Positions 1 through 8,314 of a DNA stretch of 64,000 nt are shown piece by piece; the first letter of the stretch is position 1, and each line of letters begins with the position of its first letter. Under the pieces are notes generated by a model. It ran no database searches. It was given only the letters and a program-made list of their open reading frames with translations, and was not told the origin of the DNA. The position numbers were made by a program, and so were the translations under genes. Location of the stretch: contig JAGOOA010000004.1 of assembly GCA_017992765.1 (NCBI GenBank), forward strand, positions 10,993 through 74,992. Direction: 5' to 3'. The stretch comes from Syntrophorhabdaceae bacterium. GTDB taxonomy: Bacteria; Desulfobacterota; Syntrophorhabdia; Syntrophorhabdales; Syntrophorhabdaceae.

Positions 1-213
1 CACGTCGCCCCCTCTTCGTGCAAAGCCCGAAGAGACTCCCCCTCTCGCTCATGAATTCGCTATGACATATATATTATACTGGGGCTCACGTCGCCCCCTC
101 TTCGTGCAAAGCCCGAAGAGACTCCCCCTCTCGCTCATGAATTCGCTATGACATATATATTATACTGGGGCTCACGTCGCCCCCTCTTCGTGCAAAGCCC
201 GAAGAGACTCCCC
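1..213. repeat. 86-bp tandem repeat, about 2.5 copies, at window edge
   Basis: The same 86-bp unit starts at 1, 87 and 173; the third copy stops matching after 213. The copies look identical by eye. Each unit contains a perfect 7-bp inverted repeat, CTCTTCG and CGAAGAG, around a 9-nt loop (12-34 in the first copy), and an AT-rich stretch before the next unit. It lies downstream of the minus-strand gene ending at 234. The array may continue left of the window, or it may be an assembly artefact at a contig end. Confidence 0.9.
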
Positions 214-233
214 AAAGGCACGGCGATCTGCAT

Positions 234-1187
234 TCATAGTCCCGGCAGGCCTATTGCGCGGGATTGTATCCGCCCCACCACAGGCATCGCCTTCAAGGGG
301 TCTTTCAATTTCGTAACGCCAAAAAGATACCTGCCCGATCTTCGGACGACCGTGCCTTTGTACAGCGGGTCCTGCGCAACGACGGTCATCCCGTCCTCCT
401 TGCCGGAGCGTTCGGCATGTGCACCTGATTCTCTGAGATACTTCAGGTAGTTCTCAAACGCACGCAAAGATGCTTCCGGGGATTCGCAGAGAATAATGAA
501 TATCTTTGCAGGCTCGTTCTCAACAACCGTCTCGGCAGTCAATCCTCTTTGAAAAAATACATACCCGAGGACGCTCTGGGCAAGATACCTTATCGTATCG
601 GGCGCAACGTCTGGAATATTGAGCATACCGAGCACCTCCGGCAGCGAAGTACCGCCGGGTATCTTGCCAGCAACAGCCTCAGCGCACCTCATCAGCAGTG
701 CGCGTTCATCCGGAACAGTGCCCGAGACCGACAGGCGGACAAAGTAACGATCTTTGAAGAACATCATCTGAGAATCGCTGATAAAACCCTCTGCCCCTAT
801 CTTTACCGCTTCCGCGCCGGCATCACGGTAGTTTGAATATATTCCGAAGGCGTCGATCAGCGACCCCATTCTGAATACATCGGCAACAACACCCGACCTG
901 GCGTCTCCTCTTTCGACGTAGAATGCCGAACCCAGGACCTCAAAGCCATATGGCATATAAAGCTCCGCCTCGCCATTGATGTAGACATAGAGGTCCTCCG
1001 CTGTATACTGTTTTACCTTTCCTTCAAGCGCCCACTCCCTGGAGAAACCAGGGGCCGGCAATAGGTTCGCGATCCCATCGCTCCCGGCCTGTGCCCGGCA
1101 ATCGATCGGGAAAAGCAAAAGCATGGTGGCTATCAATGCAAATGTCAGCAGCATAACATTGTTTTTTATCTTTTCATGGGCGGCCAT
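234..1187 (-). CDS. DUF6599 family exported protein
   Basis: A 317-residue protein with an N-terminal hydrophobic stretch (about residues 11-30) ending at an alanine-rich site, which indicates a signal peptide and a periplasmic or surface location. The rest resembles the DUF6599 family, with the motif YINGEAELYMPYGF near residues 69-82 followed by alternating hydrophobic strands. No catalytic motif is visible and the function is unknown. It starts 10 nt after the stop of the aldo/keto reductase gene, with GAGGA upstream of the ATG, so the two are almost certainly co-transcribed. The family assignment is from memory of the motif; the operon link is read from the spacing. Confidence 0.7.
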   Translation of the reverse strand: MAAHEKIKNNVMLLTFALIATMLLLFPIDCRAQAGSDGIANLLPAPGFSREWALEGKVKQYTAEDLYVYINGEAELYMPYGFEVLGSAFYVERGDARSGVVADVFRMGSLIDAFGIYSNYRDAGAEAVKIGAEGFISDSQMMFFKDRYFVRLSVSGTVPDERALLMRCAEAVAGKIPGGTSLPEVLGMLNIPDVAPDTIRYLAQSVLGYVFFQRGLTAETVVENEPAKIFIILCESPEASLRAFENYLKYLRESGAHAERSGKEDGMTVVAQDPLYKGTVVRRSGRYLFGVTKLKDPLKAMPVVGRIQSRAIGLPGL

Positions 1188-1197
1188 AGAAATGTCC

Positions 1198-2370
1198 TCA
1201 AGAATACATCGTCAGCGCCCTGCGCATCTTGGAAGCGATATCAAGGCCATTTACGCAGCGTGCCACGCATTCATCGCAGCCAAGACAGGCCGACGCCTTC
1301 CCTTTGCCGTCGATCTCGTCATAGGTTGACCTCGCAAGCTCCATGCTTCCGTAAGCCTCGGCATACATCAATGAGCGGTTGATATCGCTGATAGCGACAT
1401 TCTGTGGACAGGTGGCCTCGCATTGGCCGCAAAAATAACAGTAGTAAGGGTCGATGGCCTGACCGTAGCGTTCAAGTATCTTTTCGTCGGTGCGGGTCAG
1501 TTTCATCCCCATAACAGAAAGGTCCTCCTTCAGCATGTTCATGTCTTTCATCCCGGGTATCGCCGCGGTCACGTTAACATCCTGCAGCGCCCATTTCAGG
1601 GCAGCCTGGTGAGGGCTCAGAGGCCCCAACGCATCGGTCTTATATCCACCCGCCTGGGTCTTCATGGCAATGACGCCAATGCCTGCCTTGGCGGCACGGG
1701 CGATCGCTTCCTTTAATTCAGGAGGGCTTTTAAAATTATACGCCACAAGAGCTACGTCGAAAAATTTTTCCGGATCATCGGTGACCGCTCTTAATACCTC
1801 TGCCTGGTTCGTATGCGTCGTAACACCGAAAAAGCGCACCTTGCCCTGTTTGCGGAGCTCGGTGTATGCCTCGCGTACTTCGGGCACAAATGCGCGTTCG
1901 CCGCTGGTGAGATTGTGAAGCTGGATAACATCGATATGATCGGTCTGCAGTCTTGCAAGGCTCGTTTCAACATCCTGAACGATCTCCTTCTTTGTATTCG
2001 AAGATCCGAGCGTCTTCGTCGCAACATAAAGCTTATTACGGATCCCCTTGATCGCCTTCGCCACGATCTCTTCGTTTCGGCCATTCATGTACCGCCTGGC
2101 GGTATCGACATAGTTAACACCGAGATCAAACGCAGCCCGCATTACCTCATGCTCGGGCGTAAGCATGGCGCCGAAGCTGACAACCGTTATCCTTAAGCCT
2201 GTTCTTCCGAGGGTGCGGTACAGGGGGTCCGGAAATAACCCTGCAGCCGATGCTGCGCCCTTCAGCATAGTGCCGATGCCCGTTATGCCTGCTGCTCCGG
2301 AGGCGGTCACCGCGCCAAGTTTGAGAAAATCCCTCCGGTTGATCCGGGCGGCGTATCTTGTCCTGGACAT
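1198..2370 (-). CDS. Tat-exported aldo/keto reductase with C-terminal double [4Fe-4S] domain
   Basis: A 390-residue protein. Residues 11-17 (NRRDFLK) plus a hydrophobic run form a twin-arginine signal, so a folded, cofactor-loaded enzyme is probably exported. The aldo/keto reductase barrel follows, with the usual tetrad at D89, Y94, K119 and H152. The C-terminus carries two CX2CX2CX3C sets (C311-C321 and C362-C372), enough for two [4Fe-4S] clusters. This fusion is known in anaerobes but its substrates are not established. The ATG is preceded by AAAGGAGG. The gene lies 18 nt after the histidine kinase gene and 10 nt before the DUF6599 gene. The combination suggests periplasmic redox chemistry linked to a sensor, which is inference. 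Confidence 0.88.
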   Translation of the reverse strand: MSRTRYAARINRRDFLKLGAVTASGAAGITGIGTMLKGAASAAGLFPDPLYRTLGRTGLRITVVSFGAMLTPEHEVMRAAFDLGVNYVDTARRYMNGRNEEIVAKAIKGIRNKLYVATKTLGSSNTKKEIVQDVETSLARLQTDHIDVIQLHNLTSGERAFVPEVREAYTELRKQGKVRFFGVTTHTNQAEVLRAVTDDPEKFFDVALVAYNFKSPPELKEAIARAAKAGIGVIAMKTQAGGYKTDALGPLSPHQAALKWALQDVNVTAAIPGMKDMNMLKEDLSVMGMKLTRTDEKILERYGQAIDPYYCYFCGQCEATCPQNVAISDINRSLMYAEAYGSMELARSTYDEIDGKGKASACLGCDECVARCVNGLDIASKMRRALTMYS

Positions 2371-2388
2371 AAAACCTCCTTTGCGGCA

Positions 2389-4686
2389 TTACCCCTTCTT
2401 TGACAGGACATCTCTCAGAACCACTCTCAATTCGTCGATGTTATAGGGCTTTGTTATGGCGCCTTTGAATCCGAAAGAAGTATAGTTCGACAGGACGGGG
2501 TCGTCCGTGTATCCGCTGGAAATGATCGCTTTGGCATCGGGGTCGAGAGAGAGGATCCCGCGGAGCACTTCTTTGCCTCCAATCCCGCCTTTCATGGTAA
2601 GGTCGAGTATGACGCAGTCAAAGGGCCTGCCTGAGCGCCGTGCCTGTTTATACAACAAGACCGTTTCATCGCCATCCTGTGCCAGCTTCACATCATATCC
2701 AAGGTGGGCAAGGATCTCATGCCCGATATTCCTGATGAACGCTTCGTCGTCCATGAAGAGGATCCTTTTCTTGTCTCGTGCGCCGCCTTCTCCTTTTTCA
2801 ACAGGAGCTGCCTTCTTTGAATATGCCGGAAGATAGATCTTAAAAGATGTTCCGATGTGAGGCAAGGATTCTACGGCAATGTGCCCGTTATGCCTCCTGA
2901 TAATTGAATATGAGATGGCCAGGCCAAGTCCCATACCCTTTTGTATGCCCATATCCTTTGTTGAAAAATAAGGGTCAAATATCTTCGGGATGTTTTCCTG
3001 CACAATCCCCGTTCCTTTATCTTCTATCGCTATCTGGACATAGTTGCCCGGGGAAAGCGGGAAGGCGTCTCCCTCTTTTATAACGATATTCCCGGCGCGG
3101 ATCGTAATTGTCCCTCCTCCCGGCATTGCCTCCTTTGCATTGAGGACTATATTATGGACCACCTGCCGGAATTGTGATTCATCGACTTCTATTTTGTAAA
3201 GGTCGTCCTGCAAAAAATACTCGCATTTTACGTTGGACCCGGTAAGGGTAAAACGGGAAACATCTTTTAGGACCGATGCTGCTTTGATCGCCCTTTTAAC
3301 CGGCTCGCCTCCTTTGGAGAATGTTATAAGCTGCTGGGTGAGGTCCTTCCCCTGGCCTGCGATCTTCTCTGCTTCTGCAAGAAGCGAACATGCCCTGTTC
3401 TCAGACGGCACCAGCATTTTAGCCAGTTCTATATAACCCGTTACTCCCATTAAGAGGTTATTAAAGTCATGTGCAATACCCCCTGCGAGGGTGCCTATGG
3501 ACTCGATGTTTCTCAGCTTGAAAAGCTCATCTTCCATAAGTTTCCCGCTCGTAAGGTCGACAAGGAAGATAATACTTGCAGGTCCGTCGGGAAATTGAGT
3601 GCGGGAAACGGTAACCTGCATCGGAAATTCAGAACCGTCCTTTCTCAGGCCTGTGGTCTCGTAGTGGCGAACGATGCTTTCTCCTTTCTCATACCGCACT
3701 GCCCTGTCCCATATATCCTCCCTGCAGTAGGGGGCGATCTCGTTGAGCATCGACTTGCCTACCATCTCTGATTCATTCGCATAACCGAACATGTCAAGGG
3801 AGCTGCGGCTCGCATATAATGTTACGCCTCTACGGATAATATTTATTCCGATCGGGGCCCCGTCTACGATTGTCCTAAAACGCTCCTCGCTTTCTTTTAA
3901 TCTCTCTTCATCGCGTTTCCTTTCAGTAATATCCCGCGCAAAGATAGCGATCATGGTGACTTTATTTTTGCTGTTAAGAACAGGATAGACCGAATGTTCG
4001 ATAAAGCGCCCTTCCCTTTCATCTTCAAAGATAGCAGGCTGCTTGCTCTTCACGACCTGCTGGACCCATTTTTTCCTTCTTTCCCCCACATCAGAAGGTA
4101 TGAAGTCGTAGATTGATCTCCCGATAAGCTCATCGAGCGTTTTCTTGATTCTCCGTGCATTCGTTTCATTTGACTTCACAATAGTTCCGTCAACGTTCAT
4201 GAGCAATACGCTTTCTGTTGCAGCATCGATCAGCGCCCTTAACTTCCCTTCGCTTTCCAGCAGGGCTTCCTGGGCCATCTTATGTCTTGTGATGTCGGAG
4301 GCCGTTCCGACCACCAGCACATCGTTGCCCTCTTTCACCACTTCCAGGGACATGAGGCAATTGCGGATCTCCCCGGTTTTTACCCTGACCAGCATTTCCA
4401 TTTCACGGACAAAGCCTTTCTCTGCGATCTCTTCATGAAGCTTTTGATATTGTCCATCATCAGCGAAAATGTTTAGCTCGCGGGCGGTCTTGCCGATAAC
4501 TTCCCGGCTTGAATACCCTGTTCTCGCCTCAAATGCCTTGTTCACGTAAGTATATTTCCCGTTGATATCGGTCAGGACCAAAGAAACGTTTGCCGCGTCG
4601 AGGATCTTCCGCGTTGCGACCTTCAGGTTGTCGGAAACCTTCTCGATCTTGTCGGGCGTTCCTTTGGATGCTTTAATTCTTGCCAT
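2389..4686 (-). CDS. PAS-domain hybrid sensor histidine kinase with C-terminal receiver
   Basis: About 765 residues. Three consecutive PAS domains fill roughly residues 20-385. The HisKA domain has the phospho-acceptor motif LAGGIAHDFNNLL, and the HATPase_c domain has DKGTGI and GMGLGLAISYSII. A receiver domain (about 645-760) has the acidic pair MDDE, the acceptor aspartate in VILDLTMKGG and the lysine of TKPYN. No transmembrane segment is visible, so it is probably cytoplasmic. The ATG at 4686 is chosen because it leaves a normal leader after the promoter at 4739-4767. An in-frame TTG at 4722 would add 12 residues but lies only about 10 nt from the predicted transcript start. It is the first gene of the operon with the reductase and the DUF6599 protein. 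The ligand is unknown. Confidence 0.9.
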   Translation of the reverse strand: MARIKASKGTPDKIEKVSDNLKVATRKILDAANVSLVLTDINGKYTYVNKAFEARTGYSSREVIGKTARELNIFADDGQYQKLHEEIAEKGFVREMEMLVRVKTGEIRNCLMSLEVVKEGNDVLVVGTASDITRHKMAQEALLESEGKLRALIDAATESVLLMNVDGTIVKSNETNARRIKKTLDELIGRSIYDFIPSDVGERRKKWVQQVVKSKQPAIFEDEREGRFIEHSVYPVLNSKNKVTMIAIFARDITERKRDEERLKESEERFRTIVDGAPIGINIIRRGVTLYASRSSLDMFGYANESEMVGKSMLNEIAPYCREDIWDRAVRYEKGESIVRHYETTGLRKDGSEFPMQVTVSRTQFPDGPASIIFLVDLTSGKLMEDELFKLRNIESIGTLAGGIAHDFNNLLMGVTGYIELAKMLVPSENRACSLLAEAEKIAGQGKDLTQQLITFSKGGEPVKRAIKAASVLKDVSRFTLTGSNVKCEYFLQDDLYKIEVDESQFRQVVHNIVLNAKEAMPGGGTITIRAGNIVIKEGDAFPLSPGNYVQIAIEDKGTGIVQENIPKIFDPYFSTKDMGIQKGMGLGLAISYSIIRRHNGHIAVESLPHIGTSFKIYLPAYSKKAAPVEKGEGGARDKKRILFMDDEAFIRNIGHEILAHLGYDVKLAQDGDETVLLYKQARRSGRPFDCVILDLTMKGGIGGKEVLRGILSLDPDAKAIISSGYTDDPVLSNYTSFGFKGAITKPYNIDELRVVLRDVLSKKG

Positions 4687-4738
4687 CAACGATTCCGGTT
4701 GGGATATTACATAGCCTGACAATATCCCGCTACAACTA

Positions 4739-4767
4739 ATTATAAGTGTCTGTAGTTATTTTGTAAA
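4739..4767 (-). promoter_or_regulatory. Sigma-70-type promoter for the histidine kinase operon
   Basis: On the minus strand, TTTACA (4762-4767) and TATAAT (4739-4744) are separated by 17 bp. Transcription would begin near 4732. Confidence 0.65.
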
Positions 4768-4860
4768 TATATAAAATATAGATCATAAAACAAGTTTTAC
4801 ATTGTAGGTTAAAAACCGCGTCTCCATTATACAAAATAACGGCCAGATTTGTGCGGCTGG

Positions 4861-4890
4861 TTGACTTATTTTTATGAAAAAACATATAAT
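4861..4890 (+). promoter_or_regulatory. Sigma-70-type promoter for the CPA2 antiporter gene
   Basis: TTGACT (4861-4866) and TATAAT (4885-4890) are separated by 18 bp. The predicted leader runs from about 4897 to 4967. The 245-bp gap 4723-4967 otherwise holds the divergent promoter of the histidine kinase operon and AT-rich DNA; no convincing gene is seen in it. Confidence 0.6.
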
Positions 4891-4967
4891 TTTATTACCG
4901 GAAAGCAGCACTTCGAATGGCGGTTTTTTTAACTTGATGCTTACGCAGGTAATATGAGAACGAAAAA

Positions 4968-7118
4968 ATGAACGGACATATCTTTTTTGAAATAGCATCA
5001 GTACTGGGGCTTGCCGCGATCTTCGGGGCTGTTGGAATGATGCTGCGCCAGCCTCTCATCGTCGCATTCCTCGCAACGGGCATCATAGCCGGGCCGTCAG
5101 TCATGAATCTCATACAAGGCTACGATCAGATCCAGCTTCTGGCGCACATCGGCATCTCGCTCCTGCTATTCCTTGTAGGCCTCAAGCTTGACCTGCGCCT
5201 TATGCGCTCCACGGGGCCCGTTGCGCTTGCAACCGGTATGGGCCAAGTGGTCTTTACATCCCTCTTCGGATTCCTCATCGTATACGCTATGGGATTTTCT
5301 TTTGTAGGATCGCTTTATATCTCTGTGGCGCTGACCTTTTCAAGCACGATCATTATCGTCAAGTTATTATCTGATAAAAAAGAGATCGATTCCCTCCATG
5401 GGAGGATCGCTGTTGGATTTCTCATCGTGCAGGATATTGTGGCTATTCTCGCGATGATCGTTCTTTTGGCGGTCGGGGCCCAGGGAAGCGAGGGCATATC
5501 CATACCAAAGATCATCCATATCGCCGGTAAAGGCTTCGGGCTCCTTGCCTGCGTCGGGATACTTGCCAGATATGTTCTCCCCGGCCTTACGAGGAAGCTT
5601 GCCTGGAACCAGGAACTGCTTGTTCTTTTTGCAATTGCCTGGGCCGTCATCCTCGCATCGGCAAGTGAATATCTCGGCTTCAGCAAGGAAATAGGAGCAT
5701 TTCTCGGCGGCGTCTCCCTTGCTTCAACCCAATACCGGGAGGCAATAGGCGCCCGCCTTGTGGGATTAAGGGACTTTCTCCTTCTCTTTTTTTTCATCGA
5801 TCTCGGCGCCCGCCTTGACCTCCTTTCGATAGGGCACCAGGTCGTTAATTCGGTCTACCTCTCACTCTTCGTCCTTATCGGCAACCCCCTTATTGTCGTC
5901 GCCATTATGGGGTTCATGGGATACCGTAGGCGTACAGGCTTCATGGCAGGGCTCACCGTCGCGCAGATCAGCGAGTTCTCCCTCATACTCGGAGCCCTCG
6001 GGTTGAGCCTTGGCCATATTGACTCCAGCGCCATGAGCATTATCACCCTCGTGGGCGTCATCACTATCTGCATGTCGACTTATATGATCGTCTATTCCGG
6101 CACCCTTTACCGGTGGCTTTCATCACCATTAAAATTATTCGAGCGCAGACATCCCTATCGGGAAGAAGAAACTACGGGGGCGTGCCTTGTTCCCGAGGTT
6201 GACGTGCTTCTTATCGGGTTGGGCAACTACGGGAGCGGACTTGCACAGCACCTTCTGGAGCGGAAAAAACGCATAGCAGGAGTTGACTTCAACCCCCAGG
6301 CCCTTCAAGCTTGGCGATCCCGTAACATCCCCGTCATTTTTGGCGATGTCGGCGACCCTGAGTTTCTCGATAATCTTCCTCTCGATTGTTCAGCCTGGGT
6401 GGTCAGTACAGTCCGGGAAACAGACCTCAACCTGACCCTGCTCCACCTGCTTAAAGAGCGTCGTTACGAAGGCAAGATCGCCCTCGCAGCCAAGGACGAG
6501 GAGGAAGCGCAGCTTTACGCAGCCCGCGGATCCCACGTTGTGCTGAAGCCCTTTGACGATGCATCAGAAGAAGCTGCCGACTCGCTTACCGGGGCCATGC
6601 ACCTTCTACCCGAAGATATCGACTGGCCGCTCGGCCTTCGCGAGATCCGCATCCGCAAGGGCTCCATTTTTGCCGGGCAGCGTATAGGGGATCTTAATTT
6701 ACGTGCCGAAACGGGAATCTCAATAATGGCGGTAAGCAGGGCCGGACGGGTTTTTCTTGAGCCTGACCCGGATTTCCGTCTTTTTCCAGGAGACCGTATA
6801 GTGGCGATGGGAGAACCGGATGCCCTGAGGCATGCCGAGGACATGCTCCTTCAGGTCGAAGATCGGGAGACGCAAACCGTACCAAAGCGTTTTGCCATGG
6901 CAGAGGTGTTAGTCGGGCCTTCTTCGCCGAACCTTGGAAAGTCTTTCTCTGATATCCAATTCCGGAAAAGATACAGCGCGACTGTGATAGGCATTATCCG
7001 GGCCGACCAGCGGATACCCATGCCTAAGCCTGATGAACGGCTCACATCCGGGGATAAGCTAATCGTTCTGGGGTCGCCGGCTTCCATAGACACAATAAAA
7101 GGAATGTCCCCGCTGTAA
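4968..7118 (+). CDS. CPA2-family monovalent cation:proton antiporter with RCK domains
   Basis: A 716-residue inner-membrane transporter. Residues 1-390 are a series of about 12 hydrophobic segments typical of the Kef/CPA2 fold. A Rossmann-type TrkA-N (RCK) domain follows at about 405-520, with GLGNYGSG as the nucleotide-binding glycine motif. Two TrkA-C-like segments follow (about 545-625 and 640-716). The family exchanges K+ or Na+ for protons and is gated by nucleotides or thiols at the RCK domain. A second TrkA-C domain is more than KefB/KefC carry. The ATG has only a weak ribosome site. The zinc-ribbon gene at 7170 follows 51 nt later and probably shares its transcript. Confidence 0.9.
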   Translation: MNGHIFFEIASVLGLAAIFGAVGMMLRQPLIVAFLATGIIAGPSVMNLIQGYDQIQLLAHIGISLLLFLVGLKLDLRLMRSTGPVALATGMGQVVFTSLFGFLIVYAMGFSFVGSLYISVALTFSSTIIIVKLLSDKKEIDSLHGRIAVGFLIVQDIVAILAMIVLLAVGAQGSEGISIPKIIHIAGKGFGLLACVGILARYVLPGLTRKLAWNQELLVLFAIAWAVILASASEYLGFSKEIGAFLGGVSLASTQYREAIGARLVGLRDFLLLFFFIDLGARLDLLSIGHQVVNSVYLSLFVLIGNPLIVVAIMGFMGYRRRTGFMAGLTVAQISEFSLILGALGLSLGHIDSSAMSIITLVGVITICMSTYMIVYSGTLYRWLSSPLKLFERRHPYREEETTGACLVPEVDVLLIGLGNYGSGLAQHLLERKKRIAGVDFNPQALQAWRSRNIPVIFGDVGDPEFLDNLPLDCSAWVVSTVRETDLNLTLLHLLKERRYEGKIALAAKDEEEAQLYAARGSHVVLKPFDDASEEAADSLTGAMHLLPEDIDWPLGLREIRIRKGSIFAGQRIGDLNLRAETGISIMAVSRAGRVFLEPDPDFRLFPGDRIVAMGEPDALRHAEDMLLQVEDRETQTVPKRFAMAEVLVGPSSPNLGKSFSDIQFRKRYSATVIGIIRADQRIPMPKPDERLTSGDKLIVLGSPASIDTIKGMSPL

Positions 7119-7169
7119 CGAAAGGAAATATACGGCTTAACGGCAAAGAAAGAACAGGAGGAAAATACA

Positions 7170-7322
7170 ATGATCTTTATGCTTGGTTTTGCCGTGGGGC
7201 GGCTGCTCCACTTGAAAAGAACATGCCCAAAATGCAAGAGGCACCAGGTAGTCACCCAGGAAAATAAACATAAGACAGTAAAGTGCAAATACTGCAAAGC
7301 CGACATCCCTCCTAAAAAATAA
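7170..7322 (+). CDS. Small zinc-ribbon protein (50 residues)
   Basis: A short open frame, ATG at 7170 to TAA at 7320-7322, with a strong ribosome site AACAGGAGGA 7 nt upstream. The product has two knuckles, CPKC near residues 19-22 and CKYC near 39-42, spaced as in a treble-clef or zinc-ribbon finger, with a short hydrophobic N-terminus and a lysine-rich tail. The good ribosome site, the ordered cysteine pairs and a terminator-like hairpin at 7350-7373 support a real gene. It probably belongs to the antiporter transcript. Function unknown. Confidence 0.65.
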   Translation: MIFMLGFAVGRLLHLKRTCPKCKRHQVVTQENKHKTVKCKYCKADIPPKK

Positions 7323-7349
7323 GCTGAACCATCATCCATGACAAAAGTG

Positions 7350-7373
7350 GCCCCACCCGAAAACAGGTGGGGC
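7350..7373 (+). terminator. GC-rich hairpin downstream of the antiporter / zinc-ribbon pair
   Basis: A perfect 8-bp stem, GCCCCACC and GGTGGGGC, around the loop CGAAAACA. It is followed by a G-rich rather than T-rich tract, so it may act as a 3' stabilising hairpin rather than a textbook intrinsic terminator. From 7400 to 7556 the DNA is very AT-rich and shows no convincing gene. Confidence 0.5.
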
Positions 7374-7556
7374 TGGGGGTTGTGGGGGGGGGTTGAGGTA
7401 CTACTTTATTTTTGTGACAAATTCTTATATAGTATATCAGGTAATATATCTTATAATAGATTATTATTATATCTTTGTCAAGTAATTATACATATTTATT
7501 TTAAACAGGGACTAATTAAAAATAATTTAGATATAACCTATGATCGGTCTCTCTTT

Positions 7557-8210
7557 TTATAAAAATAGCGCAGCCACCGAATTGTATTTTTCCTGGGTAT
7601 GCCTTAAATGCATCTCGATAGTTTTTTTCAGCCCTTTGGCATCTTTATTTTCTATGGCCTCCACCATCTTCTTATGGTCTGCAAATGCCTCCATCGGCGA
7701 ACCTTTATGCGCCCTTAGCGCTATTGCGCGCAGCCAGTGGAATTTATCGTTCAGGCTGGACATGATGTCAATAAATACTTCGGACTTTGTCGCACCGTAG
7801 ATAATGTTATGAAAATCGGCGTGATAGCTTGTAACATCGTGGAGGTGACCCTGCTCCGAGCATTTCTGGGATTTCTTTATGTTATCCTTCAACTCCTTTA
7901 TAAGGTCGGGTGTTGTGTTTTGAAGTATTAGAGGAATGGCAAATGTCTCCAGGGATGCCCTGATCTCCAAATACTGGTTTACCTCTTTGGAAGTTAACTT
8001 TTTTACAAAATAACCCTGCTTCCCATTGCATTGTACCAGTTTTTCGCGTTCCAGTATCAGCAATGCCTCTCTCACCGGTGTACGCCCCATGCCTAACTCG
8101 GCCGCTATCTGCTTATCGGATAATTTTTCGCCTGGCCTCACTTCGTAAAAGATTATCTTCTTCTTGATCTCTTCATGCGCTTTGTGCCTTTGTAATTTGT
8201 TGTTTCTCAT
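7557..8210 (-). CDS. GntR-family transcriptional regulator with FCD ligand domain
   Basis: A 217-residue protein. The N-terminal winged helix (residues 15-75) has the GntR signature LSDKQIAAELGMGRTPVREAL. The C-terminal 140 residues are helical with spaced histidines (YHADFHN, about residues 129-135, and MHLRHTQ, about 202-208) as in the metal-containing FCD domain of the FadR subfamily. Such proteins repress catabolic genes and are relieved by organic acids. The start at 8210 has TAGGAGCGG upstream. No catabolic gene lies immediately beside it, so its target is unclear, but it has its own promoter with an overlapping palindrome. Confidence 0.88.
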   Translation of the reverse strand: MRNNKLQRHKAHEEIKKKIIFYEVRPGEKLSDKQIAAELGMGRTPVREALLILEREKLVQCNGKQGYFVKKLTSKEVNQYLEIRASLETFAIPLILQNTTPDLIKELKDNIKKSQKCSEQGHLHDVTSYHADFHNIIYGATKSEVFIDIMSSLNDKFHWLRAIALRAHKGSPMEAFADHKKMVEAIENKDAKGLKKTIEMHLRHTQEKYNSVAALFL

Positions 8211-8222
8211 TATTATCCGCTC

Positions 8223-8276
8223 CTAATATATCTATTAGTATATTTTTATGTTATCCTTTATTGATAATTTTGTCAA
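8223..8276 (-). promoter_or_regulatory. Promoter and candidate operator of the GntR regulator
   Basis: On the minus strand, TTGACA (8271-8276) and TAACAT (8248-8253) are separated by 17 bp. Just downstream lies the inverted repeat CTAATA-TATC-TATTAG (8223-8238), placed between the predicted start of transcription and the ribosome site. The position is what one expects for autoregulation by the adjacent GntR protein. Confidence 0.55.
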
Positions 8277-8314
8277 TATTCACTATTTGCTTCATCGATA
8301 TTAAATCTACTTCA

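Noticed and set aside
1-213. CRISPR-like array
   Set aside because: The whole 86-bp unit repeats without distinct spacers and no cas gene is present; it is an ordinary tandem repeat.
148-450. 100-residue plus-strand open frame
   Set aside because: It starts in the tandem repeat and lies antisense to the DUF6599 gene; no ribosome site or recognisable domain.
4783-4998. 71-residue minus-strand open frame
   Set aside because: It lies in AT-rich promoter DNA and overlaps the start of the antiporter gene; composition is non-coding.
7338-7562. 74-residue plus-strand open frame
   Set aside because: It spans the hairpin and a very AT-rich spacer and has no ribosome site or domain.
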